Positions 44,286-52,539 of a stretch of DNA of 52,539 nucleotides are shown piece by piece. Below the pieces are notes generated by a model. It worked only from the letters and a program-made list of their open reading frames with translations, did no database searches and had not been told where the DNA came from. The stretch is from Salinivirgaceae bacterium (GTDB taxonomy: Bacteria > Bacteroidota > Bacteroidia > Bacteroidales > SZUA-534). Every line of letters starts with the position of its first letter. Position 1 is the stretch's first letter. The stretch is from the NCBI GenBank assembly GCA_016342715.1, contig JAEINW010000013.1, positions 1 to 52,539 on the forward strand. Direction: 5' to 3'. The position numbers and the translations under genes were made by a program.

Positions 44286-45715
44286 TTTTTCTGATTTGCA
44301 ATAAAAGATACAAAAAAATAAACGAATGCTGAAGTTAATATTCCGTAAATATTTGCATCTAACATAAAAGGTAAATCAATTTTTAACATCGATAGAATTA
44401 TTGTTGTACTTCCTCCAAAAAGCATAGAAAATATAGCCGCTGTGGCATTTGGTTTTTTCCCATACAATGCAGCTATTATTGGCACAAATAAACCTGAGAC
44501 CATAAAAGCATATGAATAAAGCATTAATTCCAAAACATTTGTCATGTATGAGGCTAACACTAAAGCCAAAATACCAATGAGTAAGGTAACAATTTGTGAT
44601 GTTTTTAATTGGGACTTTGTACCTTTTTTAAATATAAATAACTTGTTTAATATATCCGTTTGAACATTACCCGATGCTGCCATTAAGCAGCTATCGGCAG
44701 TTGAAAGTATAGCCGAAAAATATGCTGATAACATCAACCCCATTAATCCAATGGGCAATACAGTATTTAATAAAATAGGAAGTCCCATTTCAGCATCCAT
44801 ATTTGAGCTTGTTGTATAACCCATTTCTGCAAAAAGTCCATTTTCTAAAGCAACTCTAGACAATAAACCAAGAAAAACACCCATAAATGCCATAATCGGC
44901 CATTCAAATATACCAGCTATAAACCATGCTTTTTTAGCTTGTTTTTCACTTTTTGATGCATAAATTCGCTGATAGAGTGTCATCCCAACAAACCAAATGG
45001 GTATTATAGTAACTGCCCAATTAACTAATTGTTGCCATGTTACGTTTGTGAATGATAAAAACTCGCTACCTAAGGTTGATTTTATTACCGAAAATCCACC
45101 TACGGCAAAATATGCTATTGGAATTCCGATAAAAATTAATCCAGACATTAAAATAATCCACTGAATGGTATCTGTATAAATTACAGCTTTAAGTCCACCA
45201 ATTCCGGTATAAACTACTGCAATAACACCCATAATAATAAGTGCCATTTGTAAATTTATTTCAGGAAAAGTAGCCGAAGCTAACTTTGCACCAGCTAACA
45301 GTTGTGAACTAGTAAAACCAATGTATCCAATGGCTGAAATAATACCTGCAATAAAGGCAACTTTTTTGTTGTAATAGTGTTCAAATACTTGTGGAAAAGT
45401 AAAGAATTTATGTTTTACCGATAGCTTGCTAATAATGGGAATTAAAAACACAGCACTTAACCAAGCTCCAATGAGTCCGGTGAAGAGCATCCACGAACCT
45501 GCAATTCCAATTAAAAACCCAAGTCCACCTAATCCAATTGAAAACCCTCCTCCAACATCGGTAGCTACAACAGAAAGTCCTATATGCCAACTACCAATTG
45601 AACGTCCGCCCACATAATAGTCATCAATATTTTTATTTTTGTTGAAAAAATAAACTCCTACTCCAAGCATTGTTAAAAAGTAGACTGCAAATATTAGAAT
45701 ATCCAGCCAATGCAT
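44282..45715 (-). CDS. Sodium:solute symporter (SSS family)
   Basis: A 477-residue inner-membrane carrier with about 13 hydrophobic helices. Family motifs are YYVGGRSIGSWHIGLSVVAT (about 33-52), the small-residue helix GGGFSIGLGGLGFLIGIAG, YTGIGGLKAVIYTDTIQW and AYFSAILSTADSCLMAASGN. It is not close to the vSGLT-like sugar carrier at 18956. The operon of amidohydrolase and racemases suggests it imports an amino-acid derivative or small peptide. Confidence 0.9.
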   Translation of the reverse strand: MHWLDILIFAVYFLTMLGVGVYFFNKNKNIDDYYVGGRSIGSWHIGLSVVATDVGGGFSIGLGGLGFLIGIAGSWMLFTGLIGAWLSAVFLIPIISKLSVKHKFFTFPQVFEHYYNKKVAFIAGIISAIGYIGFTSSQLLAGAKLASATFPEINLQMALIIMGVIAVVYTGIGGLKAVIYTDTIQWIILMSGLIFIGIPIAYFAVGGFSVIKSTLGSEFLSFTNVTWQQLVNWAVTIIPIWFVGMTLYQRIYASKSEKQAKKAWFIAGIFEWPIMAFMGVFLGLLSRVALENGLFAEMGYTTSSNMDAEMGLPILLNTVLPIGLMGLMLSAYFSAILSTADSCLMAASGNVQTDILNKLFIFKKGTKSQLKTSQIVTLLIGILALVLASYMTNVLELMLYSYAFMVSGLFVPIIAALYGKKPNATAAIFSMLFGGSTTIILSMLKIDLPFMLDANIYGILTSAFVYFFVSFIANQKK

Positions 45716-45752
45716 TACCTTACTACTGCATTTCCATTTACCATATTAACAC

Positions 45753-45935
45753 TTAGTTTTGATGTGTAATTTCCTCTTGTTCAAATTCTACACGTTTTTT
45801 ACAATTACTCCATCCTTTTTCTCCTCGATTGCAAAAAACATTCTTGTAAACCATTAAATCGAGAACAATTGATTTGTCTGAACCTAAAAATATGGGACAA
45901 TCATTTGAATATTTACATTTTGATTTAAAACTCAT
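45753..45935 (-). CDS. Small four-cysteine protein, function unknown
   Basis: 60 residues with Cys7, Cys13, Cys35 and Cys45 arranged as KCKYSNDCPIFLG and VFCNRGEKGWSNCKKRV. The even cysteine pattern and the CPIF and FCNRG segments look like a conserved small metal-binding or Fe-S-type protein. It lies 37 bases upstream of the symporter gene on the same strand and would be the first gene of that operon. No transposon or shadow gene explains the frame. Confidence 0.6.
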   Translation of the reverse strand: MSFKSKCKYSNDCPIFLGSDKSIVLDLMVYKNVFCNRGEKGWSNCKKRVEFEQEEITHQN

Positions 45936-46271
45936 TTATTTTTATTTTAATATAGTTTGTACAGAAATTAAATATCAATAAAACGGATTCGAACTGCTAA
46001 AAATAGATCTAACAAACATATTATATAAATATCAATTAATAAGCTTGTTATGTAATCTAGTTTACATATTACATAGTTGAAAATCTGTTTGGATTGTAAA
46101 TATTAGTTTCTATGCGAACAAAGGTACGCATTATTATAGAATCATAAAAATATCGTTTGCATAAATACAAAACAATCAGACTTAGAATAAAGACAATATA
46201 TATAACATGTTTTGGTATTAATTGTAAATTTGTTAGTTAATAGTTTGGATAGAAATAATTAAAAATGACCT
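45936..46271. other. Divergent promoter region between the racemase operon and the trehalose genes
   Basis: 336 AT-rich bases with no coding sequence. It must hold promoters for both directions. TAAATTTG at 46225-46232 is the best -7 box for the plus strand. Confidence 0.6.
46225..46232 (+). promoter_or_regulatory. Candidate -7 box for the trehalose genes
   Basis: TAAATTTG matches TAnnTTTG fully and lies 40 bases before the ATG at 46272. No clear TTG is found at the expected distance upstream. Confidence 0.42.
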
Positions 46272-48479
46272 ATGGATAGATTAATTATTGCATCGAATAG
46301 ATTACCAGTGAGTATTCAAAAATCTGATGAAAAACTTACAGTAACACCTAGTGCTGGTGGTTTGGCTACAGGTTTAAAATCTTATCATAAAAATAACAAT
46401 AGCATTTGGATTGGCTGGCCCGGCATAGATGCAGAATCGGAAGATGAAAAGAATGCTGTTAGCGAATTGCTATCAAAAGAACAATGTTTGCCCGTTTTTC
46501 TGGAAAAGGAATTGGTTGAAAACTTTTATGATGGATTTAGTAATGCCACTTTATGGCCTTTATTTCATTATTTTACTGAATATACCGAATTTAAAGAAAG
46601 ATATTGGTTGGCCTACAATAAAGTAAATGAACTGTTTGCTCAAACTATTATTGAAAATGCACAAGAGGGTGATACGGTTTGGGTACACGATTACCAATTA
46701 TTGCTTCTTCCAAATTTATTAAAAGCACAACGTCCTGACTTGAATATTGGATTCTTTTTACACATACCTTTCCCCTCGTATGAGGTTTTTAGAATTCTTC
46801 CTTGGCGCGAAGAAATATTGAAAGGATTATTAGGAGCCGATTTAATTGGGTTTCATACCTACGATTATGCCCGGCATTTTATAAGTTCAGTTAAACGTTT
46901 ACTTGGCTACGATGTTGATTTCAATACCATTGCTCTAGAGAATAGACAAGTATTTATCGATGTTTTTCCGATGGGTATTGATTACGAAAAATTTGAAAGC
47001 AAAGCACTTGAAGTGCAGAGCAAACCTATTCAGGAACGATCAAAAATGCATCAGGATATTGACCGATTTTTAATGGGAATGCCCGATAGAAAACTGATTC
47101 TGTCGATCGATCGCTTAGATTATACCAAAGGTATTCCTGAACGGATAAAAGCATTCAAACATTTTTTAACAAAACACCCTGAGTATAAGGAGAAAGTTTC
47201 CTTGCTAATGCTTACGGTACCTTCAAGAGTTGATGTGGAACAATATCAAAACTTGCGTAGCGAAGTTGAAGAATTGGTGGGAAGTGTAAATGGAAAATTT
47301 GGATCGCTTAACTGGAATCCAATCATCTACTTCTACCGCTCCTTACCTTTCGAAAATTTAATAGAATTGTATAGTTCATCAGACATTGCCTTACTAACTC
47401 CCCTGCGCGATGGAATGAATTTGGTTGCTAAGGAATATTTAGCATCAAAAACAAATCATAAGGGAGTACTCATTTTAAGCGAAATGGCTGGCGCAACAAA
47501 AGAATTAGGCGAAGCAATATCAGTTAATCCTAATAATATTCAGGATGTTTCTGATGCAATTTACAAAGCTTTAACAATGTCGGTTGAAGAGCAATCGAAA
47601 GGTGTTACTACCATGCAAAAGCGAATAAAAAGATATGATGTGCATAAATGGGCATCGGAATTTACAAATGCCTTAACAAATTCGCAAAAGAAAATTGCTG
47701 AACATCAGGCGCGCAAAGTTTCAGCAAAACATTTAGAACAAATTAAAAACGACTTTATAAAAGCTAAGCAAAAAGTTCTTTTCTTAGATTATGATGGTAC
47801 GCTTCAACGCTTTTATGGAAACCCTGAAGATGCCAAACCAGATAAAGAAATATATGATTTAATAGATGCATTGTCGTTGAACAAAAGTACAGAACTGGTA
47901 ATTATTAGTGGAAGAGACAAAAACACACTGCATAAATGGTTCGATGGAAAACAGGTTACGCTTATTGCTGAACATGGTGCCTGGATTAAGCACGTAAATA
48001 AAGATTGGAAAGGAAGAAATAAAAATCAAGTAAAATGGAAAGACAACATTCGACCCATTCTAGAATCGTATGTGGACAGAACTCCGGGAAGTTTAATTGA
48101 AGAAAAGACATATTCCTTAGTTTGGCATTACCGTAAAGCCGATATTGAATTGGGAATTTTGCGAGCTTTAGAGCTTAAAACCGATGTATCAAACTTTTTA
48201 CTGAACCAAGAACTTGAAATATTAGAAGGCAGTAAGGTAATTGAAGTTAAGGAAACTGGAATTAATAAAGGAACTGCTGCAAGCGAATATATTAAAGATA
48301 CCGACTACGATTTCATTATGGCTATAGGTGACGATTGGACCGATGAATATTTATTTAGGGAATTGCCTGAAACTGCATTCACAATTAAAGTGGGTACAAA
48401 TAAATCAGATGCAAAGTATTATGTAGACAACTATTTAGAAGTACGATCGTTATTGAAAAAGTTAATTAATACTAAGTAA
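46272..48479 (+). CDS. Bifunctional trehalose-6-phosphate synthase/phosphatase
   Basis: 735 residues. The first about 480 are a GT20 synthase (IASNRLPVSI, SAGGLATGLK, WVHDYQLLLLP, FFLHIPFPS, LLTPLRDGMNLVAKEY), which joins UDP-glucose to glucose-6-phosphate. From about residue 500 follows a HAD-type phosphatase with VLFLDYDGTLQRF (nucleophile Asp near 507), VIISGRD, AEHGAWIK and the magnesium-binding GDDWTDEYLF. Both activities look intact, so this one protein makes trehalose. It is four bases upstream of the GH15 gene, an arrangement common in this phylum. Trehalose would protect against osmotic or desiccation stress. Confidence 0.94.
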   Translation: MDRLIIASNRLPVSIQKSDEKLTVTPSAGGLATGLKSYHKNNNSIWIGWPGIDAESEDEKNAVSELLSKEQCLPVFLEKELVENFYDGFSNATLWPLFHYFTEYTEFKERYWLAYNKVNELFAQTIIENAQEGDTVWVHDYQLLLLPNLLKAQRPDLNIGFFLHIPFPSYEVFRILPWREEILKGLLGADLIGFHTYDYARHFISSVKRLLGYDVDFNTIALENRQVFIDVFPMGIDYEKFESKALEVQSKPIQERSKMHQDIDRFLMGMPDRKLILSIDRLDYTKGIPERIKAFKHFLTKHPEYKEKVSLLMLTVPSRVDVEQYQNLRSEVEELVGSVNGKFGSLNWNPIIYFYRSLPFENLIELYSSSDIALLTPLRDGMNLVAKEYLASKTNHKGVLILSEMAGATKELGEAISVNPNNIQDVSDAIYKALTMSVEEQSKGVTTMQKRIKRYDVHKWASEFTNALTNSQKKIAEHQARKVSAKHLEQIKNDFIKAKQKVLFLDYDGTLQRFYGNPEDAKPDKEIYDLIDALSLNKSTELVIISGRDKNTLHKWFDGKQVTLIAEHGAWIKHVNKDWKGRNKNQVKWKDNIRPILESYVDRTPGSLIEEKTYSLVWHYRKADIELGILRALELKTDVSNFLLNQELEILEGSKVIEVKETGINKGTAASEYIKDTDYDFIMAIGDDWTDEYLFRELPETAFTIKVGTNKSDAKYYVDNYLEVRSLLKKLINTK

Positions 48480-48483
48480 ATTT

Positions 48484-50292
48484 ATGGATAACTTAAATTA
48501 TGGCATTATTGGTAATTGCCGTAGCGCAGCATTAATATCAGAACAAGGAAGTATTGATTGGTGCTGTTTGCCTGATTTCAATTCTTCCTCGGTTTTTGCC
48601 AACATTCTTGATACTAAAATTGGCGGAAAATTTGAAATTATTGTTGATACTGACTATAAAATTAATCAAGAGTATATAAAAGACACAAACATTCTTAAGA
48701 CACGATTTTCAGACGGGAATAACATTTTTGAAATTTTAGATTTTATGCCTCGATTCAAGTCTGAATCAAAAGATTATTATAATCCACCAGATGTTATTCG
48801 GTTTTTTAAGCATATTAATGGCAAGCCTACTTTTAAAATAAATTACAAACCAAAGTTAGAATTTGCCAGATTCGAAACCCTCACAAAAGAACACAGGGAT
48901 TACATAAAAAGTAGCACAATTGAAGGCACTTACGATTCATTATATTTATACACCGATTTTGAAAAAGAAAAAATAATAAATAGTGAATTAATTGAGTTAA
49001 GCCAAAATGCTTTTGTTTTAATTAGTTATAATCAAAAACTTCTGGAGCAAAATATTGAAAGACAAAATCTTAAACTACAAAAAACTAAAGTTTATTGGCT
49101 GAATTGGGCTAGCGAAACCTACATAGGGAGTGATTTTAAAAATGAAATAATGCGCAGTGCACTCACTCTTAAAATGTTAAGCTACGATAAAACTGGAGCC
49201 GTATTAGCTGCCATTACTACCTCCATACCTGAAACCATTGGCGAAGTCAGAAACTGGGACTATCGCTTTTGTTGGATTCGCGATGCATCAATGGTAATAA
49301 AAGTAATGACTGAATTGGGACATGGAAGAAGTGTTCGCCGGTTTATGAATTTTATTCTTGATATAATTCCCGATAAGGATGAAAAGATTCAGATTATGTA
49401 TGGAATTAATAAAGAGAAAACCTTAACTGAAGAAACTCTATCACACTTGAGTGGATACGAAAATTCAGCACCGGTAAGGGTTGGTAATGCTGCATATATT
49501 CAAAAACAAAACGATATTTACGGAATTCTGGTAGATGTAATTTATCAGCAATTTAAACGCTTTGACACTTCGCTTGAAAATAGTGAATCACTTTGGACAA
49601 TTACTCGCAGTATTGTGCGAATTGTAGAAGAAAATTGGCAAAAACCAGATAAAGGAATATGGGAAATACGTACCGAAGAAAAACATTTCACCTTTTCAAA
49701 AGTACTCTGTTGGGTTGCTATTGATAGAGCTATTAAAATAGCTAAAATAATACGAATGAAAGATTATATTGCCCCTTGGGAAAATCTTGCTAAAAGCATT
49801 GAAAAAGACATTTACGATAATGCTTGGAATGAAAAAGTTGGTGCATTTACTCAATTTTACGGATCTGCTGATTTAGACGCCTCAAATTTACTAATGGAGT
49901 CCTACGGTTTTATTGATGCCTCAAATGAAAAGTATATTAAAACAGTCAAAGCAACTCAAAAAGAACTTTGCCAAGACGGCCTCATGTACAGGTATAAAAA
50001 CAAAGATGATTTTGGATTGCCAAGTTCTTCATTTACCATATGTTCTTTTTGGCTAATTAACAGCTTGAATGCCATTGGCGAAAATGATGTAGCAACTCAA
50101 TTATTTAAAAAAATATTGTCGTATAGCAATCATTTAGGGCTGTTTAGCGAAGATATTGATTTTAAAACCAAACGCTTGCTAGGAAACTTTCCTCAAGCAT
50201 ATAGTCATTTAGCACTTATTGAAACAGCAATAAATTTATCGAAAAGAAAAACGAGCAAGGATGAGAAAATTCTACAGGCAATAAAACACTAG
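48484..50292 (+). CDS. Glycoside hydrolase family 15 protein (trehalase or glucoamylase-like)
   Basis: 602 residues, cytosolic. The N-terminal beta domain begins YGIIGNCRSAALISEQGSID, typical of GH15, and the alpha/alpha-barrel holds TIGEVRNWDYRFCWIRDASM (about 250-269, with a conserved Glu) and the later CWVAIDRAIKIAK and FSEDIDFKTKRLLGNFPQAY. Bacterial GH15 enzymes are glucoamylases, glucodextranases or, as in mycobacteria, trehalases. Partnering with a trehalose synthase makes a trehalase role attractive (inference). Its stop overlaps the convergent MarR gene by four bases. Confidence 0.88.
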   Translation: MDNLNYGIIGNCRSAALISEQGSIDWCCLPDFNSSSVFANILDTKIGGKFEIIVDTDYKINQEYIKDTNILKTRFSDGNNIFEILDFMPRFKSESKDYYNPPDVIRFFKHINGKPTFKINYKPKLEFARFETLTKEHRDYIKSSTIEGTYDSLYLYTDFEKEKIINSELIELSQNAFVLISYNQKLLEQNIERQNLKLQKTKVYWLNWASETYIGSDFKNEIMRSALTLKMLSYDKTGAVLAAITTSIPETIGEVRNWDYRFCWIRDASMVIKVMTELGHGRSVRRFMNFILDIIPDKDEKIQIMYGINKEKTLTEETLSHLSGYENSAPVRVGNAAYIQKQNDIYGILVDVIYQQFKRFDTSLENSESLWTITRSIVRIVEENWQKPDKGIWEIRTEEKHFTFSKVLCWVAIDRAIKIAKIIRMKDYIAPWENLAKSIEKDIYDNAWNEKVGAFTQFYGSADLDASNLLMESYGFIDASNEKYIKTVKATQKELCQDGLMYRYKNKDDFGLPSSSFTICSFWLINSLNAIGENDVATQLFKKILSYSNHLGLFSEDIDFKTKRLLGNFPQAYSHLALIETAINLSKRKTSKDEKILQAIKH

Positions 50293-50801
50293 TGTTGCTT
50301 TTTGTGAGCCTTATCATTTGTTATATTATCTTCAATGTTGTCTTCAATGGTAAGCAATGGAGAGGCATCAACATTCTGAATATTAAGTAGTTTGATTAGT
50401 ATTTCCAATCCTTCTTCAATTTGAGATACTTTGCCAGGATTAAGTTTATTTAACTTTTCTATTAATTGTTCATGTAACAACGAAGGTATTTCGTTTAAAA
50501 GTTTGTCACCTGCTGATGTCAATGCAATATTTACAACACGTTTGTCGCCTGATTTTGGCAAGCGAGCCAAATGACCTTTTTTTTCTAAACGATTAATAAT
50601 ACCACTAATTGTACTGGAATTTAAATTGAGGAATTTCTTAATTTCTCCCTGAGTAGCTTGATAATTAGGAGATGTATGCAGAAAATTTAAACAAAGTATT
50701 TGGGGAATACTAACTCCATATTCTTTTTGAATTTTCTTTGATTCTAAATTAATAGAGCGAACTATTTTTCTAATTTTTATTAATATGTCGGTTGTTTCCA
50801 T
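50289..50801 (-). CDS. MarR-family transcriptional regulator
   Basis: 170 residues with a winged helix: YGVSIPQILCLNFLHTSP, the recognition helix region SSTISGIINRLEKKGHLAR, and the wing KSGDKRVVNIALTSAG. The last 30 residues are an acidic, unstructured extension. It is convergent with the trehalose genes and the overlap is four bases. The same pairing of MarR regulators with osmoprotectant genes is known elsewhere, so osmotic control is possible (inference). A palindrome upstream may be its own operator. Confidence 0.9.
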   Translation of the reverse strand: METTDILIKIRKIVRSINLESKKIQKEYGVSIPQILCLNFLHTSPNYQATQGEIKKFLNLNSSTISGIINRLEKKGHLARLPKSGDKRVVNIALTSAGDKLLNEIPSLLHEQLIEKLNKLNPGKVSQIEEGLEILIKLLNIQNVDASPLLTIEDNIEDNITNDKAHKKQH

Positions 50802-51034
50802 TTTTTTGAAATAAATACTTAACTAAAAAAGTTTTTTTTAGTTGTCTTTAAAATTATTATCTAATGCTCAAAATAAATAAGTATTTTTCTAATTATCAGC
50901 TTGCACAACAAATTTTAAAAATCCAAATCTGATAAATTCGAGAAGGAAACCTATCTTTTTTATGTTTTTAGACCCATTCATCAACTTGAGTTCAATAAAA
51001 AATCAATATTTTATCTTTTATTTAAAGCATTTAA
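50802..51034. promoter_or_regulatory. MarR upstream region with palindromic candidate operators
   Basis: AACTAAAAAAGTTTTTTTTAGTT at 50821-50843 is a perfect inverted repeat (10-base arms, 3-base centre), 20 bases upstream of the marR ATG. AAATACTTA at 50813-50821 and TAAGTATTT at 50879-50887 form a second, wider inverted pair. These are plausible MarR binding sites. Confidence 0.5.
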
Positions 51035-51040
51035 ATATAT

Positions 51041-52195
51041 TTGTTTAAAAGTAATATTAAAATTAATCCTATCATACATATAATAAGTTTAAATGTTCCT
51101 TATCCTCCAAACTATGGTGGGATCATTGATATTTTCTATAAAATAAAGGCCTTACATGAAGTAGGAGCAAAAATTCATTTGCATTGTTTCGATTACGGAA
51201 GAGGAATGCAAATGGAACTAAATAAATATTGCCAATCGGTTAGCTATTACAAACGCAACAGAAATATTTATAAACAATTTAGTTCAAAACCATTTATTGT
51301 TTCAAGCCGAAGTTCAAAAAAATTGTTAACCAATTTATTAAAAGACAATTACCCTATCCTATTTGAAGGTCTTCACACAACTTTTTTTATCGACCATTCA
51401 AGTTTAGCCGATAGAATAAAAGTTGTTAGAACCCATAATGTGGAACACCTTTATTATAAACTACTACAAAAACAGGAACCTTTCTTTTTGCGCAGGTGGT
51501 TTTTCGCTGCCGAAAGTCGAAAGTTAGAAAAGTATCAATCAATTTTATCTCACGCTCAATTAATTGCAGCCATATCTCCTAATGACACAAAATATTTTAT
51601 TTCTAAGTTTGATAATACATTTTGGTTACCCCCTTTTCATTCAAATAGTGAAATAAAAACGGAGGTTGGTTCCGGTAATTATGCATTGTATCATGGAAAC
51701 CTTTCGGTAAGAGAAAATATTGAGGCCGTATTATTTCTAATTGATACATTTAAAGAAACACAAATTAATTTAATAGTTACGGGGAAAAATCCTAGTATTC
51801 AAATTCGCAAAAATATAGCAAAAGTTAAAAACATTAAACTTATTGCTAATCCAAGCTATCAGGAAATGATGGAATTAATTTTAAATGCTCATATTCATTT
51901 GCTCCCAACTTTTCAAGCAACAGGTATTAAACTAAAATTGATTGAATCGCTTTTTATGGGTAGACATTGTATTGTAAATTTTGAAATGCTTAGTGGAACT
52001 GGTCTTGAAAAGCTTTGTCATTTAGCAAATTCAAAAGAAGAATTTTTAAATAAAGCATTAAAACTAATGAGTTCGCCTTTTGAAAATAAAGATTTGATAA
52101 TGAGAAAAGAAATATTGAGTAAAAAGTTTAGCAACAACAGAAACGCTCAAATGCTACTTAATGCAATAAAAGATTCATATTTACAGATAAAATAA
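51041..52195 (+). CDS. Glycosyltransferase (GT4-like)
   Basis: 384 residues of a GT-B fold. The N-terminal IHIISLNVPYPPNYGGIIDI carries the glycine-rich acceptor-side loop. The C-terminal half has YALYHGNLSVRENIEAVLFL, LIVTGKNPS, IHLLPTFQATGIKLKLIESL, the donor-sugar binding region of GT4 enzymes, and GRHCIVNFEM. The start must be the TTG at 51041: an in-frame TAA lies at 51032-51034, and the next Met is after residue 50, beyond essential sequence. That TTG lies inside TATATTTG (51036-51043), a perfect match to the -7 promoter consensus, so leaderless or ATT-initiated translation is also possible. The sugar and acceptor are unknown. Confidence 0.85.
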   Translation: MFKSNIKINPIIHIISLNVPYPPNYGGIIDIFYKIKALHEVGAKIHLHCFDYGRGMQMELNKYCQSVSYYKRNRNIYKQFSSKPFIVSSRSSKKLLTNLLKDNYPILFEGLHTTFFIDHSSLADRIKVVRTHNVEHLYYKLLQKQEPFFLRRWFFAAESRKLEKYQSILSHAQLIAAISPNDTKYFISKFDNTFWLPPFHSNSEIKTEVGSGNYALYHGNLSVRENIEAVLFLIDTFKETQINLIVTGKNPSIQIRKNIAKVKNIKLIANPSYQEMMELILNAHIHLLPTFQATGIKLKLIESLFMGRHCIVNFEMLSGTGLEKLCHLANSKEEFLNKALKLMSSPFENKDLIMRKEILSKKFSNNRNAQMLLNAIKDSYLQIK

Positions 52196-52265
52196 GTATA
52201 GTTTCTTCGGTATTTTAGGATATCATTTGTATCTTATATCAGATATTAAAGCCAAACATGACCTT

Positions 52266-52487
52266 ATGTGGAATCTGTTTTTAAAATACATTCGTATTAG
52301 TTTAATATTCTGCATATTAATAATACCATCCATAATTATTGGTCAAGTTTCAGAATCAAAAATTAAAGCTCTCTATATTTATCAAATAGCACAACAGATT
52401 GAATGGAAAAATCATGATCAAATAAGTAATTATAAATTCGGAATTATTTCTGAGGATACTATTTTACAATACTTCGGTAGATTTTAA
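52266..52487 (+). pseudogene. Truncated YfiR-like (DUF4154) secreted protein
   Basis: 73 codons from ATG 52266. A signal peptide (YIRISLIFCILIIPSIIIGQ) is followed by SESKIKALYIYQIAQQIEWK and FGIISEDTILQYF, the first strands of the YfiR/DUF4154 domain. The domain normally needs about 140 residues after the signal peptide, but the frame stops at 52487 and all frames beyond are interrupted. In this phylum such domains often precede sensor kinases. An ATG at 52227 would add 13 residues that look non-coding. Confidence 0.6.
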
Positions 52488-52539
52488 TATAATCATCTGA
52501 TTATCAGTAAAATAAATCAAATAAAATTAGGTTAAAACC

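Overview
The window looks like chromosomal DNA of a Bacteroidota bacterium, probably from the Bacteroidales/Marinilabiliales side. The evidence is low GC, promoters of the TTTG-N19-TAnnTTTG type, a DAHP synthase-chorismate mutase fusion, and small GC-rich hairpin repeats of a kind common in that phylum. No rRNA, tRNA or CRISPR array was recognised.

Layout. (1) 1-6110, plus strand: the 3' part of a threonine synthase, a SiaC-like (DUF1987) protein, a FAD-less molybdenum hydroxylase of the selenium-dependent type with an SsnA-like amidohydrolase, and a YgjV-GNAT fusion. (2) 6110-14100, mostly minus: gene debris and an IS end, a chemoreceptor with two zinc-binding CZB domains plus CheW, a dead response-regulator gene, and a PocR/5xPAS histidine kinase with a NarL-type regulator. 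(3) 14300-21775, plus: a complete galactose unit (Nudix-type regulator, galK, galT, galE, a vSGLT-like symporter, galM). (4) 21830-24300: a PAS-GAF histidine kinase and an AlkD-like protein. (5) 24330-31075: an aromatic amino acid block with a Phe/Tyr-rich leader peptide and attenuator, an internally deleted pheA, then tyrA, aroF-chorismate mutase, aroB, aroD, aroA and aroC. (6) 31081-37605: clpC, gyrA and a secreted TPR protein. (7) 37605-39450: a decayed region with a group II intron reverse transcriptase remnant, followed by a VapBC-type module. (8) 39736-45935, minus: a compact operon of a small Cys-rich protein, a Na+/solute symporter, an M20 amidohydrolase, a GNAT enzyme, an ornithine/alanine racemase, a cytosolic M23-like protein and an alanine racemase. 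(9) 46272-50801: a trehalose-6-phosphate synthase/phosphatase fusion, a GH15 enzyme and a convergent MarR regulator. (10) 51041-end: a glycosyltransferase and a truncated YfiR-like gene.

How it works together. The galactose unit covers import, anomer conversion and the Leloir pathway, with its own sensor-regulator that has lost the Nudix catalytic residues. The aromatic block makes chorismate and prephenate, but its prephenate dehydratase is broken while a complete Phe/Tyr attenuator still stands in front of it. The most unusual locus is the 39.7-45.9 kb operon. It looks like import and processing of an N-acylated or D-amino-acid-containing compound, and its substrate cannot be named from sequence. 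All functional statements rest on motif and family recognition by eye; no database search was run.
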